Shown here in pieces: positions 34,376 to 43,385 of a stretch of 64,000 nucleotides of DNA. The position numbers were made by a program, and so were the translations under genes. Origin of the DNA: Stappia taiwanensis (GTDB lineage: Bacteria > Pseudomonadota > Alphaproteobacteria > Rhizobiales > Stappiaceae). The stretch spans positions 245,760-309,759 of the forward strand of contig NZ_BMCR01000005.1 in assembly GCF_014635285.1 (NCBI RefSeq). Direction: 5' to 3'. How positions within the stretch are numbered: the first letter of the stretch is position 1; every line of letters starts with the position of its first letter. The notes beneath the pieces were generated by a model. The model was not told the DNA's origin, did no database searches, and was given only the letters and a program-made list of their open reading frames with translations.

Positions 34376-35167
34376 CTTCAGACCCAAATAGTACCTATGC
34401 AAGTCATTTGATTTCTGATTCCAACTCCTGAACAGGAGTTTGCTGACGGTCTGATGGGTATTTCTGGCTCAGCGAAGAGCCGTTTTTGAGGTTGCGACCG
34501 TTGTTGCCGGCCAATACGCGGGGCAAGGCCCGTGTCGATGACCGGCGGGTGATCAGCGGCATCGTTCATGTCTTGACGTCTGGCGGTCGTTGGGTCGATG
34601 CGCCAGGCGTCTATGGCCCCAGCCGCCCTTTGCAACCGCTTCGTGCGCTGGTCCGAGAAGGGTGTCTGGGGCGACCGTAGTGTTGGAAGAGGTCGCTGGT
34701 GGCGACAGCACGGCTGTTCGGGCGCATCGGGTTGCCCATAGTGGCAAGGGGCTCAACCCATGCCCTGGGCCGAACTCGTGGTGGTCCGGGAACGACAATC
34801 CACGCCCTGAGCGACAACAAAGGCCGGCCAATCGCCTGTCATCTCACCGGTGCCAATATCTCCGACTTCACCGGAGCAGAGGCTCTCTTGCCACTGGTTC
34901 CGGCAACAGGAGTACTGCATGGCGACAAGGGCTATGACAGTGACCGTATCCGCAGGACCATAGAGGCGCGAGGTTCTCTGCCAAACATCCCACTGCGGGA
35001 AACAGGGAAATGGAAAAACTGTTTCTCGCCATACCTTTACAAGGGGCGAAACGTCATCGAACGGATGTTCGGCAGGCTCAAGGAGTTTCGGAGGATCGCA
35101 ACGCCAACAACTTTCTGTCGGCCATCTGCCTCGCGGCAACAGTCTGCTACTGGTTATAAGTCTGAAG
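34376..35167 (+). mobile_element. IS5-family insertion sequence, decayed (about 0.79 kb)
   Basis: Terminal inverted repeats are visible: CTTCAGACCCAAATA at the left (34376-34390) and, on the other strand, CTTCAGACTTATAAC at the right (35153-35167). The right end is flanked by CCTAGG, which contains a YTAR-type target. The length of about 792 bp fits small IS5-family elements. About 60 bp of its left end is repeated, inverted, at 52217-52284. The transposase inside is broken. Confidence 0.8.
34454..35159 (+). pseudogene. IS5-family transposase, multiply frameshifted
   Basis: Conserved transposase pieces can be read in successive frames: WLSEEPFLRLRPLLPANTRG, VISGIVHVLTSGGRWVDAPGVYGP, RFVRWSEKGVWGD, DSTAVRAHRVAHSGKG, GPGTTIHALSDNKGRPIA, LHGDKGYDSDRIRRTIE, KWKNCFSPYLYKGRNVIERMF, and finally NNFLSAICLAATVCYWL ending at 35159. 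At least four frame disruptions (near 34462, 34637, 34670-34765 and 35100) rule out a working enzyme. The DDE residues are spread over these fragments. Confidence 0.85.
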
Positions 35168-35251
35168 CCTAGGCCCCGGCCCCTAGGCATTCCAGTGGAG
35201 CTGGCCCCCGCTCGTCAAAGCGGAAGGCTGAACTTGCCCACTATTTCATAA

Positions 35252-35295
35252 CCGGAAGAGGACATTGGTTGAGACTGATCCAATGTCCTCTCCGG
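35252..35295. repeat. Long inverted repeat beside the IS
   Basis: AGAGGACATTGG (35257-35268) and CCAATGTCCTCT (35280-35291) form a perfect 12-bp stem around an 11-nt loop. CCGG on each side extends it to about 16 bp with one bulge. It could be a terminator of a lost gene, an attenuator or a remnant of another mobile element. It is stronger than chance pairing would give. Confidence 0.6.
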
Positions 35296-35540
35296 GCCGA
35301 TGAATTCGATCATGTTCAGTCCGAGCCCGAAGGCTAATTGATAGATTTCTTCAACGGCATGCGCTGACAGAATAATCAAAAACCAACGGCACCACATCTG
35401 CGTGCCTATTCATCTAAAAGGCTTCACATTTTTAGAGGCACGAACTGCCTGGGCGCCAGAAAAATCCGCGAGATCTCGTTAAAAGACCGACATATTTTCC
35501 GACGTGGCATCACGCATCGGAATGGTTTCAGATCCATTGA

Positions 35541-35570
35541 TTGACTTTAATCAGAACCAGAATTTAGAAT
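35541..35570 (+). promoter_or_regulatory. Sigma70-type promoter candidate for the amidohydrolase operon
   Basis: TTGACT (35541-35546) and TAGAAT (35565-35570) are separated by 18 bp, about 67 bp upstream of the first amidohydrolase start. Local base composition is AT-rich. Confidence 0.45.
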
Positions 35571-35636
35571 TATCGTTACGAAAATTACTCGGATGAAGGC
35601 TCAAATTTCGAGCTAATTGCGGTTTCCGGAGTGAAT

Positions 35637-36971
35637 ATGACTTTAGGTAAAAATCTCTTCGCGGCTGCCCTGATCTTCAGCACGACCACGGCCCTTGCGC
35701 AGGAAGTATCCCAGACCCTGATCAACAATGTACAGGTGTTTGACGGAGAAAACGCCGACCTGATCGAAAACGCAAGCGTTCTGATCGAGGGGAACCTCAT
35801 CAAGTCGGTCTCCTCCGACCCAATATCGGCTGAAGGCGCAACGGTAATCGATGGCGGAGGCCGCACGATAATTCCGGGCCTGATCGACGTTCACTGGCAT
35901 ACGTCCTATTGCTGTGCGGCCCAGTCGACCGTCGTCACTGGCGACATTCTGGAAGTCGCCATACGGGGCGCGCTTGGGTCGGAAAGTACATTAATGCGCG
36001 GCTTCACAACGGTGCGCGACGTCGGCGGGAATCCTTTCGCGACCAAAAAAATGATCGATAAAGGGGAACTCATCGGCCCACGCATCCTGCCGTCCGGACC
36101 TCCCATCGGGCAGACGGGTGGTCACTTTGATTATCGCCCCTACCAGTCCGTGCCGACAAACCCGGCTGATTCCCAGTGGTATTGGTACGCCGTCGGGCTG
36201 ATGTCCATGGCCGATGGTGTTCCGGAAGTGACCAAACGCGCCCGCGAGGTGATGCGCATGGGAGCCAGCCAGATCAAAATATCCGGCGGGGGTGGCGTTT
36301 CTTCCGTTTACGACCCGCTGGATGTCCGCCAATTCACCAGGGAAGAGGTAGAGGCTTTCGTTGAGGTGGCAGACACATACAACACCTACGTAGCTTCTCA
36401 TATCTTCACCGACGATGCCGCACGCATTGCCGTCGAGGCCGGGGTGAAGACGATCGAGCACGGATTCCTGCTCACGGAAGAAACGCTTCAGCTCATGAAG
36501 GAAAAGGGCACCTGGCTCTCCATACAGCCGTTGCTCGACGATGAAGACGGCTTTTCTTTTGACGACCCCGGTAGCCAGCAGAAATGGATTGAGGTCACCA
36601 ACGGAACAGATACGATTTATCCGCTCGCCAAGAAAGTCGGCGTGAAAATCGCCTTTGGTACGGACATTTTATTTGATCCGGCCCTGGCTGAAAGGCAAGG
36701 CGCGTTCTTGGCCAAGCTCAAACGCTGGTTCACGCCCTATGAAGTGCTGAAAATGGCGACATCCGAGAATGCCGAGCTTCTGGAATTGGCAGGGCCGCGC
36801 CATCCCTACCAGGACGGTGCCCTCGGGGTCATCAAACCCGGCGCCTATGCCGACTTGATCCTCGTTGACGGAAATCCTCTGGAGGACATCGATCTCGTCG
36901 CCGATCCGCACACGAATTTCGACCTGATCATGAAGGACGGCGTGATCTACAAGAACGAGATCGGCAAGTGA
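35637..36971 (+). CDS. Secreted amidohydrolase (imidazolonepropionase/prolidase-like), copy 1
   Basis: A 444-residue metal-dependent amidohydrolase with a signal peptide (NLFAAALIFSTTTALAQ). Metal-site motifs in order: DVHWH (HxH) after PGLI, the lysine in QIKISGG, SHIF, IEHG, and the Asp in AFGTD. Family relatives include imidazolonepropionase-like peptidases, prolidases and ochratoxinase. ATG 35637 follows CCGGAGTGAAT. It is clearly related to the enzyme at 38349-39689 (for example RGFT(S/T)VRDVGG, RMGASQIK/RGASQIK, DLIMK-G-IYK at the C-terminus), so the pair arose by duplication. The substrate, probably an amide or dipeptide in the periplasm, is unknown. Confidence 0.82.
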   Translation: MTLGKNLFAAALIFSTTTALAQEVSQTLINNVQVFDGENADLIENASVLIEGNLIKSVSSDPISAEGATVIDGGGRTIIPGLIDVHWHTSYCCAAQSTVVTGDILEVAIRGALGSESTLMRGFTTVRDVGGNPFATKKMIDKGELIGPRILPSGPPIGQTGGHFDYRPYQSVPTNPADSQWYWYAVGLMSMADGVPEVTKRAREVMRMGASQIKISGGGGVSSVYDPLDVRQFTREEVEAFVEVADTYNTYVASHIFTDDAARIAVEAGVKTIEHGFLLTEETLQLMKEKGTWLSIQPLLDDEDGFSFDDPGSQQKWIEVTNGTDTIYPLAKKVGVKIAFGTDILFDPALAERQGAFLAKLKRWFTPYEVLKMATSENAELLELAGPRHPYQDGALGVIKPGAYADLILVDGNPLEDIDLVADPHTNFDLIMKDGVIYKNEIGK

Positions 36972-36986
36972 ATCGCGCGGCCGGCA

Positions 36987-37409
36987 GTGACGCGGGCGCA
37001 TCGGATGTCGTGGCCGCTCCATCTGCGGGTGCTCGTGCGCCTGCAATGGGTCTTCGCCGCACTCGCCGTGGGTTTCCTCATCGCGAGCGCGGCGCGGGCG
37101 GCGATTGTGGGCGCGCCGCTCAGTGCGGCCAATATCCCGGCATCCATAGGTCTCTTCGTCCTCTACGCCGCCAGCCTGTTCCTGCCCCGTGCCGGGCGCC
37201 TCGGCTGGTATCGCCTCGCCATGATCCCGGCGCTCGTGTTCTTCGGCGGCGGTGGCGTGATCGCGAACGTTCTCCGCTACGCCGAAAACGGACTGGAAAG
37301 CTATGCGAGCGTCACTGCCTTCGTGATCGCCGTGGGCATCAACGCCTTCGGAACGATCCTGAACCTGATCGCGGCGCTCGGGCTCTTTCGGAAGGACGGA
37401 TCGCCATGA
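36987..37409 (+). CDS. Four-helix membrane protein of unknown function
   Basis: About 140 residues with four predicted membrane segments (VLVRLQWVFAALAVGFLIAS, ASIGLFVLYAASLFL, LAMIPALVFFGGGGVIANVL, VTAFVIAVGINAFGTILNLI). The start may be GTG 36987 or ATG 37005. It begins 15 bp after the amidohydrolase and its stop overlaps the next ATG by 4 bp, so it belongs to the operon. I do not recognise the family. Confidence 0.65.
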   Translation: MTRAHRMSWPLHLRVLVRLQWVFAALAVGFLIASAARAAIVGAPLSAANIPASIGLFVLYAASLFLPRAGRLGWYRLAMIPALVFFGGGGVIANVLRYAENGLESYASVTAFVIAVGINAFGTILNLIAALGLFRKDGSP

Positions 37410-38293
37410 GACTCGTCTGTGACACACGGCCTTCGCGTACCTCCGTTTGCCAATACCTTTGCCCACCGGCCTGGCTTTTCGTCGCCATGGCTCTCTTCGC
37501 GACGACGTACGCAACAGATGTCGCGGCGCAGGAAGAGAGCCTCGACCTGGCCGAGTTCAAGGGCACTGTCGTTCCTGCGCGCGAGGTCGAGATCACCCCG
37601 ATCGTCAGCGCCTGGTTGAGGACCATCACGTTCCAGCCCGGCCAGATGGTGGAGGAAGGCGATCCGCTCTTCGAGTTCGCCAAGCCGCCTGCGGAATATC
37701 GATTGCATCTTGCTCAGGCGCAGTTCGATGCCGCGCGCGCGCAGTTGCTGGAAGCCATAGCGAATGTGAAGCGGGCAAAGATCCTCGCGGACCGCGACGT
37801 GGTCTCGGCCGTCGATCTCGAAAAGACGGTGGCCCTGCGCGAGATCGCAGCAGCCAACGTGGCGCAGGCCGAAGCAAATGTAGGTCTTGCCGAACTCGGC
37901 GTCATGCAGATGACGCAGAGGGCCCCGTTTTCCGGCGTCATGAGCACGCCGCTGGTGCGCGAGAACGGATGGCAGGATGCCGGAGACGGCGACATCACCA
38001 TGGCCATCATCACGCAGCTCGATCCAATCCACGTTGTCGGCAAGGTGCCCTACGACGTGTATGCGCGCCAGGCCACGTTCGCCTCGGACGAAGCCCTGAT
38101 CGAGGGGATCGTGCTCTCGCTCGTGTTGCCGGATGGGACCGAATACCCGCACGAGGGCAAGCTGGTCTCGGGTGGATGCACCTTCGAGGAACAGACGCAG
38201 AAGATCACCGTCTGGCGCGCGTTTCCGAATCCGGAGCGCTCCCTGCGCCCGGGATTGAGGGTGACCGTACGCTCGAGACTGAACGCGAATTGA
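37406..38293 (+). CDS. RND-type periplasmic adaptor (membrane fusion protein), orphan
   Basis: A 295-residue HlyD/AcrA-like protein. A signal region (WLFVAMALFATTYATDVAAQ) is followed by a lipoyl half-motif (GTVVPAREVEITPIVSAWL..FQPGQMVEEGDPLFEF), a short coiled-coil hairpin (LHLAQAQFDAARAQLLEAIANVKRAK onward), the second lipoyl half (APFSGVMST) and a beta-barrel domain. No inner-membrane pump or outer-membrane channel gene is adjacent, which is unusual. Translationally coupled to the preceding membrane protein. Confidence 0.82.
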   Translation: MRLVCDTRPSRTSVCQYLCPPAWLFVAMALFATTYATDVAAQEESLDLAEFKGTVVPAREVEITPIVSAWLRTITFQPGQMVEEGDPLFEFAKPPAEYRLHLAQAQFDAARAQLLEAIANVKRAKILADRDVVSAVDLEKTVALREIAAANVAQAEANVGLAELGVMQMTQRAPFSGVMSTPLVRENGWQDAGDGDITMAIITQLDPIHVVGKVPYDVYARQATFASDEALIEGIVLSLVLPDGTEYPHEGKLVSGGCTFEEQTQKITVWRAFPNPERSLRPGLRVTVRSRLNAN

Positions 38294-38348
38294 GTACACG
38301 TCGGGCGGCTTTGCCCGCTCGAACGCACATAAACGCGCAGACGAGGCC

Positions 38349-39689
38349 ATGACGATGAGAAAGAATTTCCTTGCGACCATTCTTGCACTGGCTGTCAGCG
38401 CCCCGGTCTGCGCGCAGGAGGCGACCGACCCCGGCACCCTAATCACGGGTGCGCGCATCTTCGACGGGATCGGGCCGGATCTGATCGAAGGGCAGGACGT
38501 GCTGGTGCAGGACGGCCTTATCGCCGAAATCGGTGCAGGGCTCGACGCCCCCGAGGGCGCGACGATCATCGACGCCGAGGGCCGCGTGATGAGTCCCGGG
38601 TTCATCGACATGCATTATCATCTCAGCCTGTGCTCGGTCCCGATCAGCGACCAGCAGGGCGCCTATGCGCCCGATCTCGACTATATCGGCATCCTCGCGT
38701 CGCAGGAGGCGGAACGGGTTCTCATGCGCGGTTTCACCAGCGTGAGGGACGTGGGGGGCGCGTCCTGGGGTGCCAAGCTCGCGGCCGACCGCGGTCAGAT
38801 CGCCGGACCGCGCGTCTGGCCGTCCTTGCGCACGCTGTCGCAATTCGGCGGGCATGGCGACGCCAATCCCCGCTACATGAACCCCCGCGAATTTGGCGGT
38901 CCGCAGAACAATCTTGAACGTCTCGGCTACAGCCGCATCGCCAATGGCGTGGACGACGTTCTCACGGCCACCCGCGAAAACCTCAAGCGCGGAGCCAGCC
39001 AGATCAAGATGCACCTCGCCGGCGGTGTCGGCACCGAGTTCGACCCGATCGACGGACGGCAGTTCGTCCGCGACGAGATCGAGGCCGCCGTCGAGGTGGC
39101 CGAAGGTTTCGGCACCTACGTCACCGCCCATGTCTACACGACGGACGGCATCCGGCAGGCCATCGAGGCCGGCGTGAAGTGCATCGAGCACGGCAACCTC
39201 ATCGACGAGGAAATTGCCCAGATGATGGCCGAGAACGACGTGTGGCTCAGCCCGCAGGTGCTCGTCTACCGCACCTTCTCGCCCGATCTTGGCCCTGTCC
39301 GGCTTGCGAAAGGGCAAATGGTCGAAGCCGGTCTGGACAGCATGTTCCGTCTCGCGAAGGAATACGGGATCAAGACCGTGTTCGGCACCGACGTCGTCGT
39401 GAACCCCGAGGCCTGTGCGGAACAGAACAAGGAGTTTGCCGCCCGGCTCGACTGGTTCACGCCAGCCGAGATCCTCACGCAGGCCACGGCGAATTCGGGC
39501 GAGCTGTTGCAGCTCTCCGGCGACCGCAGCCCCTATCCCGGCATTGTCGGCCGGATCATCGAAGGCGCCCATGCCGACCTGCTGCTCATCGACGGCAATC
39601 CGCTCGAGGACATCACAATCCTCGAAGACCATGAGACGGTCATCGACCTGATCATGAAGGGTGGCACCATCTACAAAAGCGAACTGTAG
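38349..39689 (+). CDS. Secreted amidohydrolase (imidazolonepropionase/prolidase-like), copy 2
   Basis: A 446-residue paralogue of the enzyme at 35637-36971. Signal peptide MRKNFLATILALAVSAPVCAQ; metal motifs DMHYH, QIKMHLAGG (Lys), AHVY, IEHGN and FGTDVV. The long insertion FGGHGDANPRYMNPREFGGPQNN differs from copy 1, so the two probably have different substrates. Overall GC is higher than copy 1, hinting at separate histories before they were joined. Confidence 0.83.
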   Translation: MTMRKNFLATILALAVSAPVCAQEATDPGTLITGARIFDGIGPDLIEGQDVLVQDGLIAEIGAGLDAPEGATIIDAEGRVMSPGFIDMHYHLSLCSVPISDQQGAYAPDLDYIGILASQEAERVLMRGFTSVRDVGGASWGAKLAADRGQIAGPRVWPSLRTLSQFGGHGDANPRYMNPREFGGPQNNLERLGYSRIANGVDDVLTATRENLKRGASQIKMHLAGGVGTEFDPIDGRQFVRDEIEAAVEVAEGFGTYVTAHVYTTDGIRQAIEAGVKCIEHGNLIDEEIAQMMAENDVWLSPQVLVYRTFSPDLGPVRLAKGQMVEAGLDSMFRLAKEYGIKTVFGTDVVVNPEACAEQNKEFAARLDWFTPAEILTQATANSGELLQLSGDRSPYPGIVGRIIEGAHADLLLIDGNPLEDITILEDHETVIDLIMKGGTIYKSEL

Positions 39690-39690
39690 G

Positions 39691-41280
39691 GTGACGCCCG
39701 TGGTCCGGTCTCTTCGCCTGCTGCACGGTCTTGCAGTTCTCACTTTCATCCTGGCTCAATCGCTCTCCCCCACGGCCGTGGCCGAAGCGGCCCCGAGGCT
39801 CGCAGCGTGGGATGCGCTCGCTCCCGCCGTGGAGCCCTACGACGATCCATTTCTCGATATGACGCTCGAACAGAAGCGGGACCTGCGCGACGTGCTGCGC
39901 GCAAACGAGGCCGCCGGCGCAGGAGCCGCCGCGCCGGCGCTGAAGGACGCGGCGCAGGCGGCCCGCGTCAGGCTCGACGCCGTCGGACTGGACGCGGATT
40001 ATCTTCTCGAACAGCGACTGGTCGTGATGGAACGGCGTCGCGAAGAGGCGACCGGCGTCACATCGACATTCCTCGAAAGCCCGATCCTCATCGACGGATA
40101 TGTTCTGCCGCTGGCCTGGGAGGGCGAGCGCGTCGTCGAGTTCCTGCTCGTTCCCTGGGTCGGCGCATGCATCCATACGCCGCCGCCACCCCCCAACCAG
40201 ATCGTGCATGTCTCCTATCCTGAGGGGCTGGTGCTGGAGCGACGGTTCCAGGCGGTCCGGCTGGCAGGGACCCTGCGCCATGAGCCAGCGCAGCACACGC
40301 TTTTCCTGATCGACGGCAGCCGGCAGATTCCCGCCTCCTACGGGTTGGACAGTGCCGCAATAGCCGGCCAGCCGGGCGACATAGTGGCCGCATCCGCGTC
40401 CGACATACCGGCGCTGGCGAGAGCCCAGATCTGGGTCAACAGTCTATTCACGTCCGGTATGGCCGAGATCGGCCGGGAGGGGGCGGCAAAAGCGACCGTG
40501 CTCGCGGTTCTTTTGGCCTTCGGCTATGGCGCGCTGCACACACTGGGGCCGGGCCATGGCAAGGCGGTGGTGATCTCGTACTTCGCTGGCACCGGTGGGA
40601 GCCTTCGACGTGGTCTCACCATGGGCACGCGCATCGCGGTGTTCCACGTTCTGTCCGCCATCGTCGTGGTGTTCCTGCTCGACCTTGCCGTGCGCCAGGC
40701 AACCGGCGCTGCACCATCCGACTACCGCATGATCCGTCTTTTTAGCTACGCCCTGATCGTCGCCATCGGCGCCGTCATGCTCTGGCAGGCCGTGCGCGCG
40801 ATCTGGCGGCCAACGACGGGGGCGGCGGACACGCATGTCCACGACCACGCCGGCGACGGCCAGGGAACCTGCTCCGCCTGCAGGGCGTATGGGGATGGTC
40901 GCAGCGGTGGCTGGATCGCGGCCGCCGTCGGGGTCGTGCCCTGCACCGGGGCGCTCATCGTGATGCTCTTCGGGCTGGCGAACGATCTGATCTGGCCAGC
41001 CATCGTCATGGTGGTCGCGATCTCCGCCGGCATGGCGGTCGCCATGGCTGGGATCGGTATCGCCGCAATCTGGGGCCGCGGCTGGGCGGAGCGGCGGTTC
41101 GCATCCGACGATCGCAGACGCCTGCGTTTCGAACACGGCGCGCGCCTTGCAGGCGCATCCTGCGTGCTTGTTCTCGGTGCCGGCCTGTTCATCGCCACCT
41201 TCCTCCATGCCCCGTCAGAGCGAAACGCAATGCGCGAAACTGCCATTGGTGCCGAGACCCTGGTCGCGTCTGGCGGATAG
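39691..41280 (+). CDS. DUF3299 - NicO (nickel/cobalt transporter family) fusion protein
   Basis: About 529 residues. After a signal-like segment (LHGLAVLTFILAQSLSPTAVAEA), residues 35-220 form a DUF3299 domain with its hallmark FLLVPWVGACIHTPPPPPNQIVHV. Residues 245-515 form a NicO/RcnA-type transporter with HTLGPGHGK (His283 to Lys291), a His-containing cytoplasmic loop (THVHDHAGDG) and GVVPCTGALIVMLFGLAND. The GTG at 39691 directly follows the amidohydrolase stop; GTG 39700 is possible. Fusion of the two domains suggests that DUF3299 works with metal movement, perhaps supplying the metallo-amidohydrolases. The function is inference. Confidence 0.8.
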   Translation: MTPVVRSLRLLHGLAVLTFILAQSLSPTAVAEAAPRLAAWDALAPAVEPYDDPFLDMTLEQKRDLRDVLRANEAAGAGAAAPALKDAAQAARVRLDAVGLDADYLLEQRLVVMERRREEATGVTSTFLESPILIDGYVLPLAWEGERVVEFLLVPWVGACIHTPPPPPNQIVHVSYPEGLVLERRFQAVRLAGTLRHEPAQHTLFLIDGSRQIPASYGLDSAAIAGQPGDIVAASASDIPALARAQIWVNSLFTSGMAEIGREGAAKATVLAVLLAFGYGALHTLGPGHGKAVVISYFAGTGGSLRRGLTMGTRIAVFHVLSAIVVVFLLDLAVRQATGAAPSDYRMIRLFSYALIVAIGAVMLWQAVRAIWRPTTGAADTHVHDHAGDGQGTCSACRAYGDGRSGGWIAAAVGVVPCTGALIVMLFGLANDLIWPAIVMVVAISAGMAVAMAGIGIAAIWGRGWAERRFASDDRRRLRFEHGARLAGASCVLVLGAGLFIATFLHAPSERNAMRETAIGAETLVASGG

Positions 41281-41897
41281 TCCGACCGCGCCCGCGGCAG
41301 CAGTATGCGCCCTCGTTTGCCGGTCATCGCGAGCGGAAATGGAGTGGAAGCCGCTTCCACTTGACGGCATCGTTATGTGCCGGGCTTACGGTGCCAACAC
41401 AAAAAACACGGGAGAAGCCATCATCATCGGCGTCGGTCTCGCGAAGGAGGAAGCTCAGGTATTCGGCGCCGCAGTGTACGGGCCAGCCCAGTTCCACAAC
41501 AGGCTGCCTCGACCGCAAAAGGCCCGGTTCGCCTCTGGTCGCAACTGAACCGGCCGCTTTCGACGAAATGGAACAGAGATCGAACGTTCGTCAATGCGGT
41601 ATTCGCTGCGACAGGCCCAAATGAACGAGTTGCGGACAAAGCCGCCTTTTGCGCTTGCATTTGTTGCTGCCGCAGAAAACCCTCTCTCTTGCGGCGCGAA
41701 ACCTTCGGCAGCGCGGAGAACTTCCCGTTTAAGGTCCTTCGCCCCCCGGAAATCGGCGGAGCTCAAACTGATTTTTCGGTGCAATCAGGTTGGATAGACG
41801 AGACGCGGGACGAAACTGTCGTTCTAGGCCGGAAGGGCAATATCTGCTTTCCCATCGGAAGCTGGCCTTGAAACCGACTACGGCGAGAGGGCCGACC
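41281..41897. other. 617-bp gap without a supported gene
   Basis: Several short frames exist on both strands (for example 41377-41871), but none has a recognisable family, ribosome site or coding-like composition. The stretch separates the amidohydrolase/NicO operon from the arsenic genes and may be debris of an earlier insertion. Confidence 0.5.
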
Positions 41898-42221
41898 TTA
41901 CACGTCCGGCGGGACAACCCCGGCGCAGGCGGACTTGTCGCCGCCACAGCAATCCTGCAACAGAAATCGCACCAACCCGTTCACCGCGTCGAAGCTGGGC
42001 GCGTAGAGAATTTCGCGGTGCTGACGCTCGGCGGTCACCAGCCCTGCCCGTTTCAGCGTGGCGAGATGACCCGACAAGGTGGACGGCTTCAAATCAAGAA
42101 GGCGCCCGACCTCCATGGCGGGTGTGCCGGCGGGGCCCCGCTGCACGAGCAGGCGGAAGATGGCCAGCCGGGTGTCGTGGGCAAGTGCGCTGAATGCGTC
42201 GATGGCATCGGGTTGGTTCAT
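41898..42221 (-). CDS. arsR: Arsenic-responsive repressor ArsR
   Basis: A 107-residue ArsR/SmtB winged-helix repressor (AMEVGRLLDLKPSTLSGHLATLKRAGLVTAERQHREILYAP). The arsenite-binding cysteines are C-terminal: Cys91, Cys92 and Cys99 (QDCCGGDKSAC), the arrangement of ArsRs that lack the N-terminal ELCVC site. The start codon abuts an inverted repeat operator (42222-42241) and lacks a clear ribosome site. It is divergent from acr3-arsC-arsH. Confidence 0.9.
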   Translation of the reverse strand: MNQPDAIDAFSALAHDTRLAIFRLLVQRGPAGTPAMEVGRLLDLKPSTLSGHLATLKRAGLVTAERQHREILYAPSFDAVNGLVRFLLQDCCGGDKSACAGVVPPDV

Positions 42222-42305
42222 ATTTCGTAATTACGCGAAATAAAGGAGGTTGACAAGGCGGGCGAAAGCGCTCAACAGAGGTATCAATTCGCCAATTCGC
42301 GAAAT
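42222..42305. promoter_or_regulatory. arsR/acr3 divergent operator region
   Basis: ATTTCGTAATTACGCGAAAT (42222-42241) carries ATTTCG/CGAAAT arms directly before the arsR start. A second, related ATTCGC..GCGAAAT element lies at 42287-42305 on the acr3 side. Two sites facing the two genes fit repression of both by ArsR. Confidence 0.6.
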
Positions 42306-42341
42306 GACGGACTTATGACCTGCCACCCATCGGAGTCATTC

Positions 42342-43382
42342 ATGGACTATACCTCCGCTGCTGCCCCCATGGGCACCTTTGAACGTTTGTTGACCCTCTG
42401 GGTGGCGCTGGCCATGGTGGCCGGGATTGGTATCGGGACCGTGGCCCCTGGTCTGGTTGATGCCGTTGCCGTGACAGAGTTTGCCTCGATCAACCTCGTG
42501 GTCGCCGTCCTGATCTGGGCCATGGTCTACCCGATGATGGTCAGTGTCGACTTCGGCGCCGTGGCTGGCGTGGCGCGCCAGCCCAAGGGGCTGCTGGTCA
42601 CGCTGGTGGTGAACTGGCTGATCAAGCCTTTCACCATGGCCTTTCTCGCGGTGCTGTTCTTCGACCACATCTTCGCGCCCTGGATCGCACCCGAGGACGC
42701 GGCCCAATATATTGCGGGCCTTATCCTTCTGGGCGCGGCTCCCTGTACCGCCATGGTCTTCGTCTGGAGCCAGCTGACGCGGGGCGATGCCACCTATACG
42801 CTGGTGCAGGTCTCGGTGAATGACCTGATCATGGTCGTGGCCTTTGCCCCCATCGTGGCGCTGCTCCTGGGCGTCACCGAGATCGTGGTGCCCTGGGACA
42901 CGCTGGCGCTGGCGACCGTGCTCTACGTTGTGCTTCCGCTGATCGCCGGGCTGATCACCCGCAGACTGTTGCGATCGTCGGAGGCCATCGACGCCTTTAC
43001 CGCTCGGATCAAGCCTCTGTCGATGCTGGGCCTCATCGCCACGGTTGCCATCCTCTTCGGTCTGCAAGGCGATACGATCCTCAGCCGTCCGGGCGTCATC
43101 CTTCTCATCGCCGTGCCGATCCTGATCCAGAGCTACGGCATTTTCGCAATCGCCTACGGAGCCGCCTTTGCCCTGCGCGTGCCCCACCGGATCGCCGCGC
43201 CCTGCGCCATGATCGGCACCTCAAATTTTTTCGAGCTGGCCGTCGCCGTGGCCATCAGCCTTTTTGGTCTGAACTCGGGCGCGGCGCTTGCTACCGTGGT
43301 CGGCGTGCTGGTCGAAGTGCCGGTCATGCTGTCGCTGGTGGCCTTCGCCAACCGTACCCGTGCCCGCTTTCCCGGAGCCTGA
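42342..43382 (+). CDS. acr3: Arsenite efflux permease Acr3
   Basis: A 346-residue, ten-helix Acr3 permease. The essential Cys is at about residue 135 ([13 protein letters not shown]) and the conserved Glu in [11 protein letters not shown]. The ATG at 42342 has CGGAG 8 bp upstream. It exports arsenite made by the ArsC encoded 3 bp downstream. Confidence 0.93.
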   Translation: MDYTSAAAPMGTFERLLTLWVALAMVAGIGIGTVAPGLVDAVAVTEFASINLVVAVLIWAMVYPMMVSVDFGAVAGVARQPKGLLVTLVVNWLIKPFTMAFLAVLFFDHIFAPWIAPEDAAQYIAGLILLGAAPCTAMVFVWSQLTRGDATYTLVQVSVNDLIMVVAFAPIVALLLGVTEIVVPWDTLALATVLYVVLPLIAGLITRRLLRSSEAIDAFTARIKPLSMLGLIATVAILFGLQGDTILSRPGVILLIAVPILIQSYGIFAIAYGAAFALRVPHRIAAPCAMIGTSNFFELAVAVAISLFGLNSGAALATVVGVLVEVPVMLSLVAFANRTRARFPGA

Positions 43383-43385
43383 GCC

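Larger units (their letters stand above)
35168..35636. other. AT-richer gap after the IS; only a doubtful 60-codon frame
   Basis: No gene is supported. A 60-codon minus-strand frame (35215-35397) shows segments such as YQLAFGLGLNMIEF but I do not recognise it; it could be a gene tail stranded by the IS. GCCTAGG..CCTAGGC (35166-35187) and a larger hairpin (35252-35295) are present, and a promoter candidate lies at 35541-35570. Confidence 0.5.

Noticed and set aside
34590..34937. Separate proteins in the IS region
   Set aside because: The frames are slices of one transposase shifted against each other, not independent genes.
41377..41871. A 164-codon protein in the gap before arsR
   Set aside because: No ribosome site, no recognisable family, basic low-quality composition, and competing frames on the other strand.
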